This document shows positions 41,520-53,837 of a DNA stretch of 64,000 nt, one piece after another. Origin of the DNA: Symsagittifera roscoffensis (taxonomy: Eukaryota; Xenacoelomorpha; Acoela; Convolutidae); the NCBI RefSeq assembly GCF_963678635.1, contig NC_087065.1, positions 46,750,381-46,814,380 on the forward strand. Reading direction: 5' to 3'. Made by a program: the position numbers and the translations under genes. The notes beneath the pieces are model-generated. The model saw only the letters and a program-made list of their open reading frames with translations, had not been told where the DNA came from and did no database searches. Within the stretch, counting starts at the first letter, position 1; every line of letters begins with the position of its first letter.

Positions 41520-42379
41520 TTAAATAAACTTTGGGTTTTCGTACCTGTGAATATGGTCAATGACTTGGGAAAGTTGGAGATATATTTCAAGTAGGGAGTA
41601 GAAAATTTAAAAAATATTGCAAGAATTGATTAAAATTATTATAAAAGCTTCAAAAGTATCAAAGAGAAATATGAATAAAAGTTTAAGTATTGTTAAAAAG
41701 TTTATGAAAATGTTGAAAATTGTGTTGACTGATCGAGAGAAGAGCATTTAAGAAATGGCTTCTTGGTCGAATATTTTTTCTTGTTTGGGACAATTATCAA
41801 GTGTGGTCGAATTATTTATTGATTTTTTGACAAGTGGGTTGAGTTTTGTGAAACATTGTTGGGGGCGAATTTTATGGTGTTCGGGAGGTCTTCTTTGGTT
41901 TATTTTTATTTGTCAAGTGATCTGGGGTATTTTTTAGATTTTTGTACTTTAGTCTAAATTAATATGGTCGTATTTTTACTTTAGGCTAATTTATCATTTT
42001 TGGTTGGGGGGTTTCTGAGGTCTGAGTTGGGAAAATATTGTTGATCTTTGCGTTATTAGATAAGGGAGGGTTATGATATTATGGTGGTATTTATTTTAGT
42101 TGTCAAATTTGAGTGGTTTGCTTATTTTTGACCTGGAGGTTGTAAACTTATAGTTATAGAAATGCCTGGAGTTTAATATCTTTCGTCTAATTGGTTTGTG
42201 TTATAGTTATAGAAAGTGACGGATTGAATGAATCCTATTGGCTAATTTTGAACTAGAATCGCTGCGTGTTTGCAGCATGTTATTTTGAAAAATGAAAGTT
42301 CAAAATGTTTCAGAGGTGCAAATAATATTAATTTTAGAATTAAAGCTGTTTTTGAAATTCAACTCTCTTTAATATTTTA
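41520..42379. other. Gap between integrase and small ORFs, copy 1
   Basis: 860 bp without credible coding. The plus-strand frame 41755-41937 is broken in copy 2. Contains a repeated TAGTTATAGAAA motif (about 42150 and 42203). It could hold splice acceptors for downstream ORFs but none is demonstrable. Copy 2 counterpart: 58534-59351. Confidence 0.4.
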
Positions 42380-42792
42380 GATTGTGGGATGAGTGTTTTG
42401 TAGTTTTTACGTGGTTGATTTCTAAGTCGTGATGACTCTCTATGTTCTGATTTCTCGACTTGTTCTTGTGGTATAATTTTTTCTATCATTTTTCTATTTT
42501 TCCTTTCTTTTTGAGGTATTTTTTGATCTAGCTTTTTTGTATTGTTTTGGGTTGTAGTTAGTTTTTTATTTTGTTTTTCAAGGTGAATGTCGTTTTGTTC
42601 ATTTATTTCTTTTTACGTATGTGGGTGATTTTGAATAACTTTTAAACATGTGAAAGAATATAATTGAGTTAGTTCGCGTAGTGCGTATTCTTTTGGGTAG
42701 TAAGGCAATAGATTGTTTCGATGTTGAAGAATTTCTTTTTGGTCTGAATCGGTGATTTTATATGTTACGTCAGTGGGTTTGGCGATTATTTG
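42380..42792 (-). pseudogene. Integrase C-terminal tail, copy 1
   Basis: Continues in frame beyond the TAA at 42793, with sequence typical of the chromatin-binding end of Ty3-type integrases (QIIAKPTDVTYKITDSDQ), then a Lys/Gln/Glu-rich tail. A private stop in copy 1 near 42615 breaks the tail. Copy 2 is open from 59720 to 59352. Confidence 0.7.
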
Positions 42793-45224
42793 TTATGGTC
42801 CTTTGCGAAGGGGTTGTAATTTTTTAGAAATTCCTTTTTGTGTATTAAAATTAGGTATTAAGACAAATGTTCCGATTTTTAAATCTGAGGCTGGTGTAAA
42901 GCGTGAATTTATTTGTTCGTTAATGTTTTGCCTTTGTAACAATTTTTTTGTTACTCTTTGGTAAATTTCATTGTGTTTTTTATCTCTATTTAAAATCCAT
43001 TCGGTGTGTGTACCGGAGGCTAATTTAAGGATTTGTGGGTGATGAAAATGATCTTCATCATGCGTGTGTAAAGGTAGGTTATAACAAACTGAGTCTTTAT
43101 TCGGCTGGCAATGACCTTGTGTATTTTTATGAGAGTTTGCTGTAAACATAATTGGTTTACGTGGCTTTTGATTAAAAACCATTTCGTATGGTGACATTCC
43201 TAGAGTTGTCGTAATTTGTGAATTACATGCTAAGGGAAATAATTTTACATCTGCTGACCATTCTGTGTATCTTGTATCATTTCCATTTATGATACATCTA
43301 AGATATTCTTGTAGTGAACGGTTCATACTTTCGACTAAACCGTTTGTCCAAGGTGCATGAGATGTACGCGGTTTGTGCTTAATGTTATATAAGTGACATA
43401 GTGTGACAATTTCATTATTTATGATTTCTGTACCGTTGTCTGTAACTAAGATTTCGGGTAATCCGAATTTAGCTATCCAGTGTTCATAAAGTGTTGTGTA
43501 AGCATAATAAGCGTTACAATGTGGTACTGGGTTGAGGGCTACATAATGTGTAAATGCATCAACAATTACCACAATGTAGGAGTTTCCTTCAGAGGATGGT
43601 GAAATTGGTCCTTTTGTATCGAATGAAATACGGTTAAAATATAAACTTTGTCCTTTAAAATCTTGTTTTTGTGCTATTTCTTTTTGATTTGGATAAGGTC
43701 TATTTAGCTGACATACTATACAATCATTGCATAGTACTTTTATCCAAATTGGTGCATTTGGGAAATAAAAATTTTGTGTAAAATTTGAATATGTTTTCTC
43801 TGATCCAGAGTGTTCTTTAATGTTTTGTGTATGTGAAATGTTAAAAGCTATTAGAATCATACTTAAAGGGAGACAGGGAACTGTAGAATCATTTAATTGA
43901 TATTCTAGAAGGTCTGTGTTTTCATTAATTGTTGTATTATTAAATTTTCTGAAATATCGGAGGAGTGTTTTATTTCCTAAAATTGTGGTATCTGCCTTTA
44001 CGGGCTTAGTTTTGTATTTGTGCCATGATTTTAGTTGTCTAATTACTGGGTCAAGATTTTGATATTGTTTCAAGATATTAATTGTAATTTTATCTGTTGG
44101 AGGGAGAAAAATGTTTTCAATTTCTAATTTAGATAGGGGAATTGTGTCAAGTGGGTCATGGAGGTCAAAAACTTGATTTATTGTGTATTTTGAATCATTT
44201 GTTTGTGGTCCTGATAAATTTATTTTATCAGTTAAATTTTCTTTTTCAATTAACGGAAAAAGGTCTTTTTTATGCAAGTGGTGTTTTATTCGTTTTTGTT
44301 GGGTGTTATTTTTTATCCATTGTGAGTATGGAATTGGTTTGAAAGTTGATGTTCCAAGTAGATCAACTTCGTAGTGATTATTTTGGCAATCTAAGTAAAG
44401 TGGGAAAAGTTGTAGGTTATTTATTTGTGATTGTTCAATGTCAGTTTTTACTGCAAATTTGCATTCTAGTCGGGGTGATGTTTCGTCTTTTGCAAGGTGA
44501 AATTTTATATTTTTGGGTATTTCAACTGAAGTTTTTCGTGTAAGTAATTCAGGTGGTGTATTTCGACTTAATGTATCTGGTAATGCAAGATTCTTTCCTG
44601 CTGTCCAAACTATATGTAAGTTTGGAAATTTCATTAGAATTAATTTAAATCTATAAACTGGGTGATTTGGTTTTGACTTTTGTGTAAAGAGAAAAATGAT
44701 TGGTTTATGATCTGTGAATAGAAATGTTGGATGTTTTGATCCAAGTATCAGAAATTCATATTCTGTAAGTGTATAAATTATAGCTGTACATTCTCTCATT
44801 AGAGTTGAGAGTCGTAGCTCTGCTTGAGTGAATAATCGGGAATTTGCTGATATAAGGTTCATTTTATTTGTACCACTGTGTGATTGTAGTAATGCTGCGC
44901 CGATGCCAAAATTTGAAGCATCGCACATTGCATAGAATGGTTGATTTGGATCTGGAATTGTGTTTGAAATTTGTTCAGTTAGAAGTTTTTTAATTTCTTC
45001 AAATCGTGTTTGATGTTCAGTGGTCCATTCAAAATTATTTTGTTGTCTGAGGATATTATAGAACGGTCATAAATATAATTGCATTTTGTAAACGTACTTG
45101 CTTAAGAAATTTAACATTCCAAGGAATTTTTGGATTTTCGTTTTGTTTGTTGGTGGTTGAAGTTTTTGAATAGCATCAATGCGTGATTTTAATAGAGTGA
45201 TTGTGTTTCTTTCTATATTATGTC
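42793..45224 (-). pseudogene. RT thumb, RNase H and integrase, copy 1
   Basis: A TGA at 45069-45067 (shared with copy 2) interrupts the RT/RNase H connection. From 44928 a 711-codon frame covers RNase H (CDASNFGIGAA; FTDHKPI) and integrase with a zinc domain near 43830-43720 (H...CNDCIVC) and catalytic D437, D497 and E533. The last two have 35 residues between them (DD35E). It ends LRKGP then TAA at 42795-42793, exactly where a GPY/F motif would have its aromatic residue. Confidence 0.87.
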
Positions 45225-45439
45225 CTAAAAATTTAACTGTGTTAAAAAGAAGTGTGATTTATCGGGGGCGGCCTTCAGATTTTCGTTCTGAAGTATTTTA
45301 TGATAGTGTTCTAAAACTGTAAACATTTCTTCTTTTGTCTGTGATTGCATAAAAACATCGTCTAAATAGGTGATTGCGTTTTTCTTAAGTATTAGTGGTC
45401 TAAAAATTTTGCTCATAAAAGCTGAAAATGCTGCTGGTC
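45225..45439 (-). pseudogene. RT middle part with YLDD box, copy 1
   Basis: Continuation of RT in a second frame, containing the catalytic YLDD box near 45370 and ending at a stop at 45227-45225 caused by another frameshift. Both breaks are present at the same places in copy 2. Confidence 0.82.
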
Positions 45440-47917
45440 CTATGGATATTCCATAGTAAGGCGGTTGAATTCATATTGTTGATTTCCAATAACAAATTGT
45501 GTTAAACGTCGTGATTGTTCATCTAGTGGCATTTGATTGTATGCACTATTCATATCTGCGGTTGTAAAGTATTTTCCGTTTAATTTTGTTAAAATAACTT
45601 GTATTGGTTCAATAGGCCAATTGCATTTTGATTCGTCTATTAGTGAATTGAGGTATCTAGCGTCTAAAACTATTTTTAATGATTCTCCTTTTGCTAGGAT
45701 TATAACAGGGTTAATAAATGTGTTACCTTTTGGTTGTTCTTCTTTGTTTACTGGTGAGATAGTTTTGTATTGTTCTAAAATATCAAGTAATCTATTTACT
45801 TTGTCGTGTAAATGAATTGGTACTTTACTAGCTCTTTGTTTTTTGAAAACTGCGTCAAGTTTTAACGGGAGATGTAGTGATGAACTGATTTTCCCAACAT
45901 CAAACTTTGATGTTGCGTAGACTGTTGAATATTTTAGCAGTTGTTTTGCTAGTTTGTCAAATTCGGTTTGTGTAATTTGTGAGTGTTCAAAGTTAAACAT
46001 CGTTAAAAATTGTTGTTGTTCTTTTGTGTAATTTGTTATATTGAATGTTGGTTTAAAATATGGTGTTTTTGTGAAATAATCTGTGTTTCTCTTTTCATTG
46101 CTTATTATGTTATTTATGGATAGTTCTTCGTTAAGAATTGTAGATTGACAAATATCTAATAATTGGGGTGTATTATTTACGCGGTATGCTATTTCATGTA
46201 CGGGTGATATTGTAGCGTTGATTTCGCAATATCCTAAAAGTCCTAAGGGTAATATTACTTGATACGGTGCATTGTTATACACGTGTAGCGAAATGATGTC
46301 TAAATTTGTGTTTTTCAGATATTTTATAGATGAAATCGTGATTTTGAAAAACTTGTGAATAGGTTTAAACTCAAAGTCTGACATAAAAAGTTGTTGTTTA
46401 TTTTGACTTTTATCATATTGGTGAACTTGTTTTATTGAAAAATTATATATATTTCCTGATAGTGGTTTGAGGTGTTTCCGTTGTTGGTTATAAATTGGAT
46501 AAAATTTTGAGAAGAATGGTGGTTGTTTATTTAATCTTTGAAAAAATGTTAGAGCTGTATTTTTTGTTTTTGTGTACTTATCTTTGATCAGTATTTTACT
46601 ATTCAAGATGTTGATTGTTGGTATATATGTTGATATAAATGGTATGCCAATGATATTGTGTTTAATATCAGTGATATGAAATATTTGTTTAAATGGTTTG
46701 TTTAGAATTTTATTTTGCTCCATTGTTCTTGTGGGGAGGAGGAATATTTGGATTTTTTCATAATTTACTAATGTTGACCCTTGTGCTGTTGCTAGTTTAC
46801 TAGAGGTTGCAACAGGCGTTAATTTTGGATGTAATGTTTTGATTTCATTCCATGTGGGAATATTAATTATGTTTGATTCTGCTCCTGAATCAATTAAAAA
46901 ATCAATTTCAAGATCTGGTGGTTGAAATTCCTTGTTTCTTGGACTTTCTAAGAGAAATGGTATTGTCCAAATTTTTTCTCTGGGTTGTTCTTTTCGTATA
47001 TTTTGATAAATATGATTTGTGTTTAAACATTTTGTTTTGTCATTTTCATCGGGTTTATTTACCGTGTTAATTTCGTTTATTTCTTGTGCAGTTTGTGTAG
47101 TATTGATGGGTTCAATATAATAATTGTGAAGGAGTTCCAATTGATTTTCATATATATGTGATGTAAAAGGTTGTTCATATATAATAGGTTCGTAGTCGTT
47201 TTCGTCTGTTATCATATTTACGGAGATGGTATTTTCTGTATCACTTTCTGTATCTGATGATCCACAGTTTATTTGATTTAGTTGTAGTTCGTTACTTCCT
47301 GTGTCATCAATACCTGGGGGGTCTGATGTTGGTTGTTTCTTCATTTTACTGTACTTGATTATTATCTCTTTGATGTTTTGGTGTACTACTTCTGTATCGA
47401 TGTTTAGAATTATTATAATGGTTATTATTCCTATGTGGTGACTGGGAATAATTTCTATATTGATTATTATAACTTGAATTTCGATTTTGTGAATTATTCC
47501 GTGATCTGTTTTGATAATTGTCATTTGATCTGTGATAATTTGATCTATAATATGAGTTATTTCACGATCGATTGTTCGGGTAATTCTGATTTCGATTGTT
47601 CGAATAACTTCTATTCCGGTTATGTGAATAGTTTCTATTTCTGTTGTATGATGAGTTTCGTGATTGATTATTTGAATAGTGTTTATTTCTCGGGTTTGAT
47701 TGGGAACTGGGTCTAGAAACAAATTGTGTTGCATTGGAATTTGATCTCGAATAGTTAATTCGACTATTTGATCGATTATAATTATTTTGTGAAGAATTCT
47801 GTGTATTTCTTCGTTCTTGTGATCTTCCTCTATAATTTGAGTTATATGGTGATTGATTCCTTGTGTAATTGGTGTTGTTCGGAAGTGGTTTTCCTGAACT
47901 GTTGTTACTATATACAT
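45440..47917 (-). pseudogene. Protease and N-terminal RT, copy 1
   Basis: 825-codon frame. Residues 1 to about 190 are Ile/Thr/His-rich low complexity, an alternative-frame reading of the gag tail region, so the true pol start is probably downstream or by frameshift. The aspartic protease active site is D343 (FLIDSGAES). RT blocks span about residues 680-820, with catalytic D788 (TTADMNSAYNQ). The frame breaks at 45440 just before the RT continues in another frame. The identical break is in copy 2. Confidence 0.85.
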
Positions 47918-48072
47918 TTTTGTTTGGTAGATTTTGATCTTTCTTCATTTATTGATAGAACGATTTATTTGGTTCTTTATGCTTTTGAGGTTTGTTTTGG
48001 TTATCTTGTTGTTTTTGTCTACATTCGGAAATACTATGTCCGTATCGTCGGCAATAGTTACAATAATTTTTA
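47562..48072 (-). pseudogene. gag C-terminus: zinc knuckle and Asn/Ser/Arg tail
   Basis: Runs in from the junction with a perfect CX2CX4HX4C knuckle (CNYCRRYGHSISEC, about 48054-48013). It then meets an in-frame TAA at 47951-47949 and continues in the same frame as a 128-residue Asn/Arg/Ser/Tyr-rich, RNA-binding-like tail ending at 47562. The N-terminal matrix/capsid part is missing at the duplication breakpoint. The TAA could be a nonsense lesion or a genuine gag end. Confidence 0.75.
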
Positions 48073-49559
48073 GCTCGGGGTGGTGTTTTTTTTCTTCAGA
48101 CAAATTTCGACTTTTTAACAAGCCATTTGTGACAAAAATTTTTATATCATTCGAAAGCTATTATTGTCTTGAGATTAAATTTGAAAAGATATTTTACCTG
48201 TGGTCATTTTTCGTGAAAGTTATTGGGGTTTAAAGATTGCCATTTTGACCAATTTGGGAAAATTAACGCGCGATATATTTCGCGCTATTAACGCGTAAGC
48301 GGATATTTAATCCGCCTTAGAAATCGTTCCAATTGGTTGAAAGAAGCTGATTTGCCATAATTGATTTGTTAAAAGGAGCGAAATCTATCCTTTTGTACTT
48401 TATATGGCGTGTGGGGGGATGTTTTTCATAAAAAAGTTTCAAATTTTAGAAAAAAAAATTTCATTTTATTTTATTACTTTTTGTTTTTTTGTTATTACTG
48501 CACCATAAACCTCAAAAGGCAGTCGGAACATTCAGGGCTTCGCCCTGATACGAGCAGTCTTGTTTTTTTTTGGAATCAGTACTTTTAAAGTCCGAGAAAA
48601 AAATTGTTTACACTACTATGAAGGTGTTCTTTAAAAAACGTCATAAGTCCATTTGAAACTATATTGTTTAACAAGACTGCTCGTATCAGGGCGAAGTCCT
48701 GAATGTTCCGACTACCTTTAAAAGTTTATTGAGCAGCAGTAATACTTAAAAAAATTAAATGAAATCAATTAAAATGAAAATTTTTTTTCTAAGATTTGAA
48801 TTTTTTAAATGAAAATCATCACCCCACACGCAATTTAAAGTACAAAAAGATAGATTTCGTTCCTTGTAACAAATCAATTATGGTAAATAAGCTTCTTTCA
48901 ACCAATTTGGAACGATTTTAAGACTGATTAACTCTCCGTTTACGCGTTAATAGCGCGAAATATATCGCGCGTTGATTGTCCCAAATTGGCCAAAATGGCA
49001 ATTTTTAAACCCCCATAACTTTATAAGAAATGAATGTACTGAATGTGCCGACTGCCTTTTAAGGTTTTATGGAGCAGAAATAACATTAAAAAATATAATG
49101 TAATAAAATAAAATGACATTTTTTTTCTAAAATTTGAAATTTATTATGAAAATCAGCCCACCACACGCCATATAAAGTACAAAAGGATAGATTTTGCTCC
49201 TGTAACAAATCAATTATGGCAAATAAGCTTCGTTCAACCTATTTGTAACGATTTTTAAGACGGATTAAATTTCCGCTTACGCGTTAATAGCGCGAATTAT
49301 ATCGCGCGTTAATTGTCCCAAATTGGTCAAAATGGCCAAAATGGCAATCTTTAAACCCTCATAACTTTACGAAAAATGATCACAGGTGAAATATCTTTTC
49401 AAATTTAAGTTCAGGACAACAATACTTTTTGAATGATATAAAAAAATTCCGTCAAAAATGGCTAGTTAAAAAGTCGAAATTTGTCTGAAGAAAAAAAAAC
49501 CCACCCCGAACACAAATATTCCGTTACTTTCGTATCGAAAGTCGGAACAATAACAATGT
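48073..49559. mobile_element. Foldback repeat element, copy 2 (left end truncated)
   Basis: Same as 31065-32550 but lacking the first 43-45 bp of the left arm, which is replaced by the gag sequence of copy 1. This identifies 31065 as one duplication breakpoint. Confidence 0.8.
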
Positions 49560-50710
49560 ACTTCTTCAAAAAGGGAAAATAATCTGAACTCAAGAAATTC
49601 AAACTGCAGATTCGTCAAATAAGTATACTTACCAAATCAATGTTATAAACGGTAATGATACAATTTTACTTGCCGAAAGATGATATTAATCACCAGAGCA
49701 AATGTAATCCATGGCTAAGAAAAGTATGGGATATAAGAAATGAAATCTTACTTTTTTACTTATTTCATTTTAATTTCCGGAATCAGAAAAGTCGCTTTTT
49801 GTTTGATGAATGGACGCCCTACGCAGACATCTCAGTTTGACTTTTTCTATTAAAACCTTTCGCTAACCTTCATTTACAAAGAGTGATATCATCTTAAGGG
49901 CAGTGCTATTTTCAGACAGCACAAAGTAGATGGAGAAAATTAAATGTTGAAAGTATGATTCAAAAGTAATAAATAATTGCGATAAATGAGAAACAGGCAA
50001 AGGATTACCATATTATCAGTTACAAAACAGTAGAATAACTTGACTTGAAGCTGCTTCGCTGAGGCTGGTTTGCACAAGAGTGATACAACTAGCCAAAAAA
50101 TGATTGCGATTTTATCTGAAATTCAAAATAAAAGTTGTGAGCGAAAATAAATTTTTATTTGGCTATGGCTGCGCGTTGCACATTTAAAAAAGATAAGAAG
50201 ATTGAAGCAATAAAACGCAGATTTCTGAACAAATGTCCATTTATTACTATCTTGAACAATTTCACAGCAGTAATTCCATTGTAAGCAAAACACCTGCAAA
50301 AACAAGTTCAAACCATCAAATATTAAATTATACGTGTTGATTGTAAAAGTCGAAAAGGAAAAGGTCTCCAACTTATCTCAATTTTCCCACGAGAACACGA
50401 ATAGCTAATGAAGTGAAGACGCAAAATGACTGCTTTTACAAAAGCAAATTTGAACAAAAGCTCCAAAAGCTCTTAGACATCATTTGTGTCATAATAGAAA
50501 ACGGTGTCCACTTCATGGTAGAGTGGGGATGGGTGAGAAAACTATTCGTAGAAAAGTGGAATAATACCATATGTGAAGGATGACCTATAAAGACTGAAAA
50601 ATTTGAAATTTTTGAAAGCTGATTTCCATGCTCAGTTTGAAGATAGTTGTTCAAATGCCCATACTCCGCAGTTGCTAAATAATCGTAAATGTTTGTGAAT
50701 GAAAAACAAT
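49560..50710. other. Non-coding flank, copy 2
   Basis: Counterpart of 32551-33700. AT-rich, nothing recognised. Confidence 0.5.
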
Positions 50711-52935
50711 TGTTCGAATTATGGGGGAAAAATGTTAGGAATTATTCTGTAAACTCTGAATTCAAATGCTATTTTGAGTTTTTCCCGACCATCTGAGTTA
50801 GGTCCGATGTGGTTAACTCATAGAGTAATTTCGGATAGGGTACACCGTCTGCTCGTCACGCTATCTTATTTTCGGCCGGATAGATTCGTGCAACTTCTTA
50901 GTCTAATACCGATCCTAATCTTACTCTTATACTTTCTAGTCTCAGGGTGTCTAACTAGTCTCTGCTAGGCTCAATAGATCTAGGGTATACTGGTTTGTTG
51001 CGGCTGCTGAAGTTCTCTTGGAGAGACAACTAATTTCTAAGTTAAATTCAAATCTCTCTGGTGCTGAAATTACAAGTAATTTCAGCACTTATAAATAAGT
51101 GGGTTGTTAGTTAGATGGATCATGATTGGTTAATATTAGATACTTTACAGTGGTAAAATATCTAATTTATCCAATCATAAAATATAGTTTAGATCAGGTT
51201 CCACCCATCCGGGTTTTACAGAGTTTTTTAGAATTATCTTTCTGCAATTCAAAGGATGGATGATGAACGTTGGTATTTGGCGAACATCGTATTCTTGTCC
51301 GGTTCCTCTTGTTAGAGAAGTTCCAGGACGCTGGAGTTAGGGGCATCAATCGTTGTGTCTTCTTGTGACAACGACTGTGTTTCCCAACGAAATCAATCTG
51401 ATTTCAAAACGGTTTGCTATGACGGGTTTTTCTGTATTATGTAGAGAACTTGTTTTGTGTTCAACCTCGTCTGGGAGTGGCGTGGAGATTGTGCGTGGAG
51501 GGGATGCCTTGTAACTCGGATCTCTACGTATACTTGAACAGCGAGCTGGTCATTGGTCTAGTTCAATGAAGTCCTTTTCTGCGAAGTCAAGTCGTACTCT
51601 AAATCCTTTGAGTTGTGATTGTGGACGGCATATCGGTTGTGGTTAGCCATTCTTGTTCGAGTGTAGTGGGGTCATTTTGTCTTTGGATGTTCGTCTTTGT
51701 TGTTGTGTGCTGATCTATATACTGCAAGGTATGATTTACATTTTATAAAATTTTTATTAGTTCAGTTTTTTAATTATGAATTTAGTTAGTTGTTTTCACA
51801 AAAGCATTTTGTTTTAGTTCGGTTATTTTGAAGAGTTACTCACCCTTGAGTACCTCTTATTAAAAATAGAAGTGTGGTCACAAAGCGTGGATGTAGCGCG
51901 GTGGGTAAGGCCGGCTATAGAGCATGCTCAGGACGTCCTCTCTGGTGGGTTAGGCCAGGAGTGGGAGTATGATTTCGTGCGGTTTCTTTGAGAGGTCCTG
52001 TTATGTGATAACGTTTTATGTTGGGTTTATGTTGGTCTTTCTTATGTTCCTTTGGTTGTGTCCTTTTTTCAAAAATCAAAGTGTTTTTGTTATGGGTTTG
52101 TCTTTCGACTTTTTTGTGTTTTATTATTTCTTTCTTAGACTTTATAATAGTCTTCAAAAGAATAAATTATCCAGTTTTAAACTGGGTTAATCCGGTTTGG
52201 GTATCGTTGGTTTTCTTTTCTTAGTCATGCTGTTATTTTATGGTTTGTGGTGTTTAGTAAGCTGCGTTGGTTAGTTTGGTTTAGTATATAATTCCTTTCC
52301 AACCGGGTTAAAGGAAAGTTTGAAACTTGTTATCGTGTGTTAGAGTTGTTGAGTGTGAAAACTTGAAACTGAAATTCATTATTTAAACAATTCTTCGTGG
52401 GCGAGCTGTGCAAGTTTGGATAGAATTCCTGTGCGAGTGAATGAAAATATCAAAAGGTTAGTACTGCATTTTCATTTTATCAATTTATTACATAGAATTT
52501 CAATTTTACTGCTAGTTTTGGAGGAAATTTAAAGTTATAAATTTTCATCGTAGTTAAATTTACTGCTTTTGGGGGAGTAATTTATAGATTAATTTACTAC
52601 ATTTGGTATGAATTTCATCAGATTATTGTGTGGAAAATATTAATGAAGTTTAGAATAATTTTAACAAGTTTTTATTTTTTATTTTTCTTTTCTGTTTTTT
52701 TTTGCAGATGATCGTAGTATGAAGACTAAAAATCTAAAAGAAACATGAGTAAAGAATGGTTAGTATTAATTTAAATTTATTAGTTAAGAATATTTGCAAA
52801 TTATACTTACCTGTTAATCGTCTGGGAAAAAGCCGTGGGAAAGATGTCGCGTGTTATGTCTGAATTTGTTAGTAATTTTGCTAGTATGCGAATGATGTTT
52901 TTAGTTTGGAGCAGTGGCCAAAGCAATTGAAGTGC
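50711..52935 (-). other. 3' non-coding region of the retroelement, possible LTR, copy 2
   Basis: Counterpart of 33701-35923, with the same hairpin at 51061-51088. A pyrimidine run before 52704 has two extra T compared with copy 1. Confidence 0.4.
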
Positions 52936-53823
52936 TTAAATGGTTTTTAGTTCTTCGGTGCCTACTGCAAACTCATAAGGTGTGTTTTGAATGAGGTTAT
53001 ATATTTTGTGATTATATTTAGTATTGTGAATAAATTCTAATATAGGGATTTCTATAGGTTGGATAAATTCATGTGGGATAAGGAAGGGTCTGGATTCCTC
53101 GGCATTAAAGGTCTTCGTGATGGGACAAAATATATACATTTGTGTTACTGGGTCATAATTGCGGAGGATGCCGTGGAGGTTAGTATCTTTGATGCAATAG
53201 GTGAAATTAAGAAAAAAATGGTGAAGTGTACTTCGAGTTAAGAAACTGAAAACGATGGTGTGGTTGTCTTGATGGAGTATGTAGATCAAAATGATTTTGT
53301 ATGAAGCGATAGTATGTATATGTGTGAGTCTGTTTAGTGCGTAACATAATGTCGTGTGAACAGTGCAAATGGCGTTCATGGGGTGCAAGGAAGTGAAAGG
53401 TTAGTGAAAATAATTGAAATTTTTCTTTAAAACTTTCGTAAGCTTGCATATCAGTTAGTGCTTCAGAAATGATGTGATCATATTTTCTATCAAAAATATT
53501 AAGTGTGAATACATATGACGTTTTGATGAAGAATTTTTCTGTTAGTTGTGGGTTAGCGAAGCGGTCGTCATCTAGAAATTGGTCTTGATTAGTTCGGATG
53601 ATATTATGGTCGTAATTTTCTATTGTAAATTCGTTAGCTCGGGGTGCAGTGAATGTTTTAGTGATTTTTTATATCCTATATAAGTAAATTGTCTAGATGT
53701 TAGTGTTGCGGTGAGTCTATAGAGCATATCTTTATTCTTTTTTATATCGTTATGAGTATTAGATAGTGGCAGGCAAAGGGGAATAGTAAAATGGTAATAT
53801 GCTGTCCAATGAAGTGTCGGCAT
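52936..53823 (-). pseudogene. Unknown accessory ORF, copy 2 (frameshifted)
   Basis: Counterpart of 35924-36813. The first frame (53823-53620) runs 67 codons and ends at TAG. The remaining frame is open to 52936 but is interrupted near 53213, where copy 2 has an extra A. Same unknown product. Confidence 0.5.
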
Positions 53824-53837
53824 TAAAACATGTTCAT

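Larger units (their letters stand above)
31065..48072. repeat. 17.0-kb tandem duplication, copy 1
   Basis: The sequence from 31065 onward reappears from 48073 onward. Offset is 17008-17017 depending on small indels, and by eye differences are roughly one per 50-200 bases. Copy 1 begins inside the left arm of the foldback element and ends inside the gag zinc-knuckle region. Confidence 0.95.
35900..48072 (-). mobile_element. Env-bearing Ty3-like retroelement, copy 1 (5' end missing)
   Basis: Minus-strand order: gag zinc knuckle, Asn/Arg-rich gag tail, DSGA protease, RT, RNase H, zinc-finger DD35E integrase with GPY-type tail, three small ORFs, signal-peptide glycoprotein, Pro/Ser-rich ORF, unknown ORF. 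Protease-RT-RNase H-integrase order is Ty3/retrovirus type. The plus strand is strikingly T/G-rich throughout (coding strand A/C-rich), unlike the flank. Most of gag and the 5' LTR are absent because the duplication junction cuts at 48072. Confidence 0.88.

Noticed and set aside
41755-41937. Plus-strand 60-codon hydrophobic frame (Trp/Cys-rich)
   Set aside because: Broken by indels in copy 2 and antisense to the retroelement.
31065-48072. Whole 17-kb unit as a Polinton/Maverick or other giant DNA transposon
   Set aside because: The only polymerase is RT with RNase H, with gag zinc knuckle and retroviral-order pol. No DNA polymerase B, packaging ATPase or capsid genes seen.
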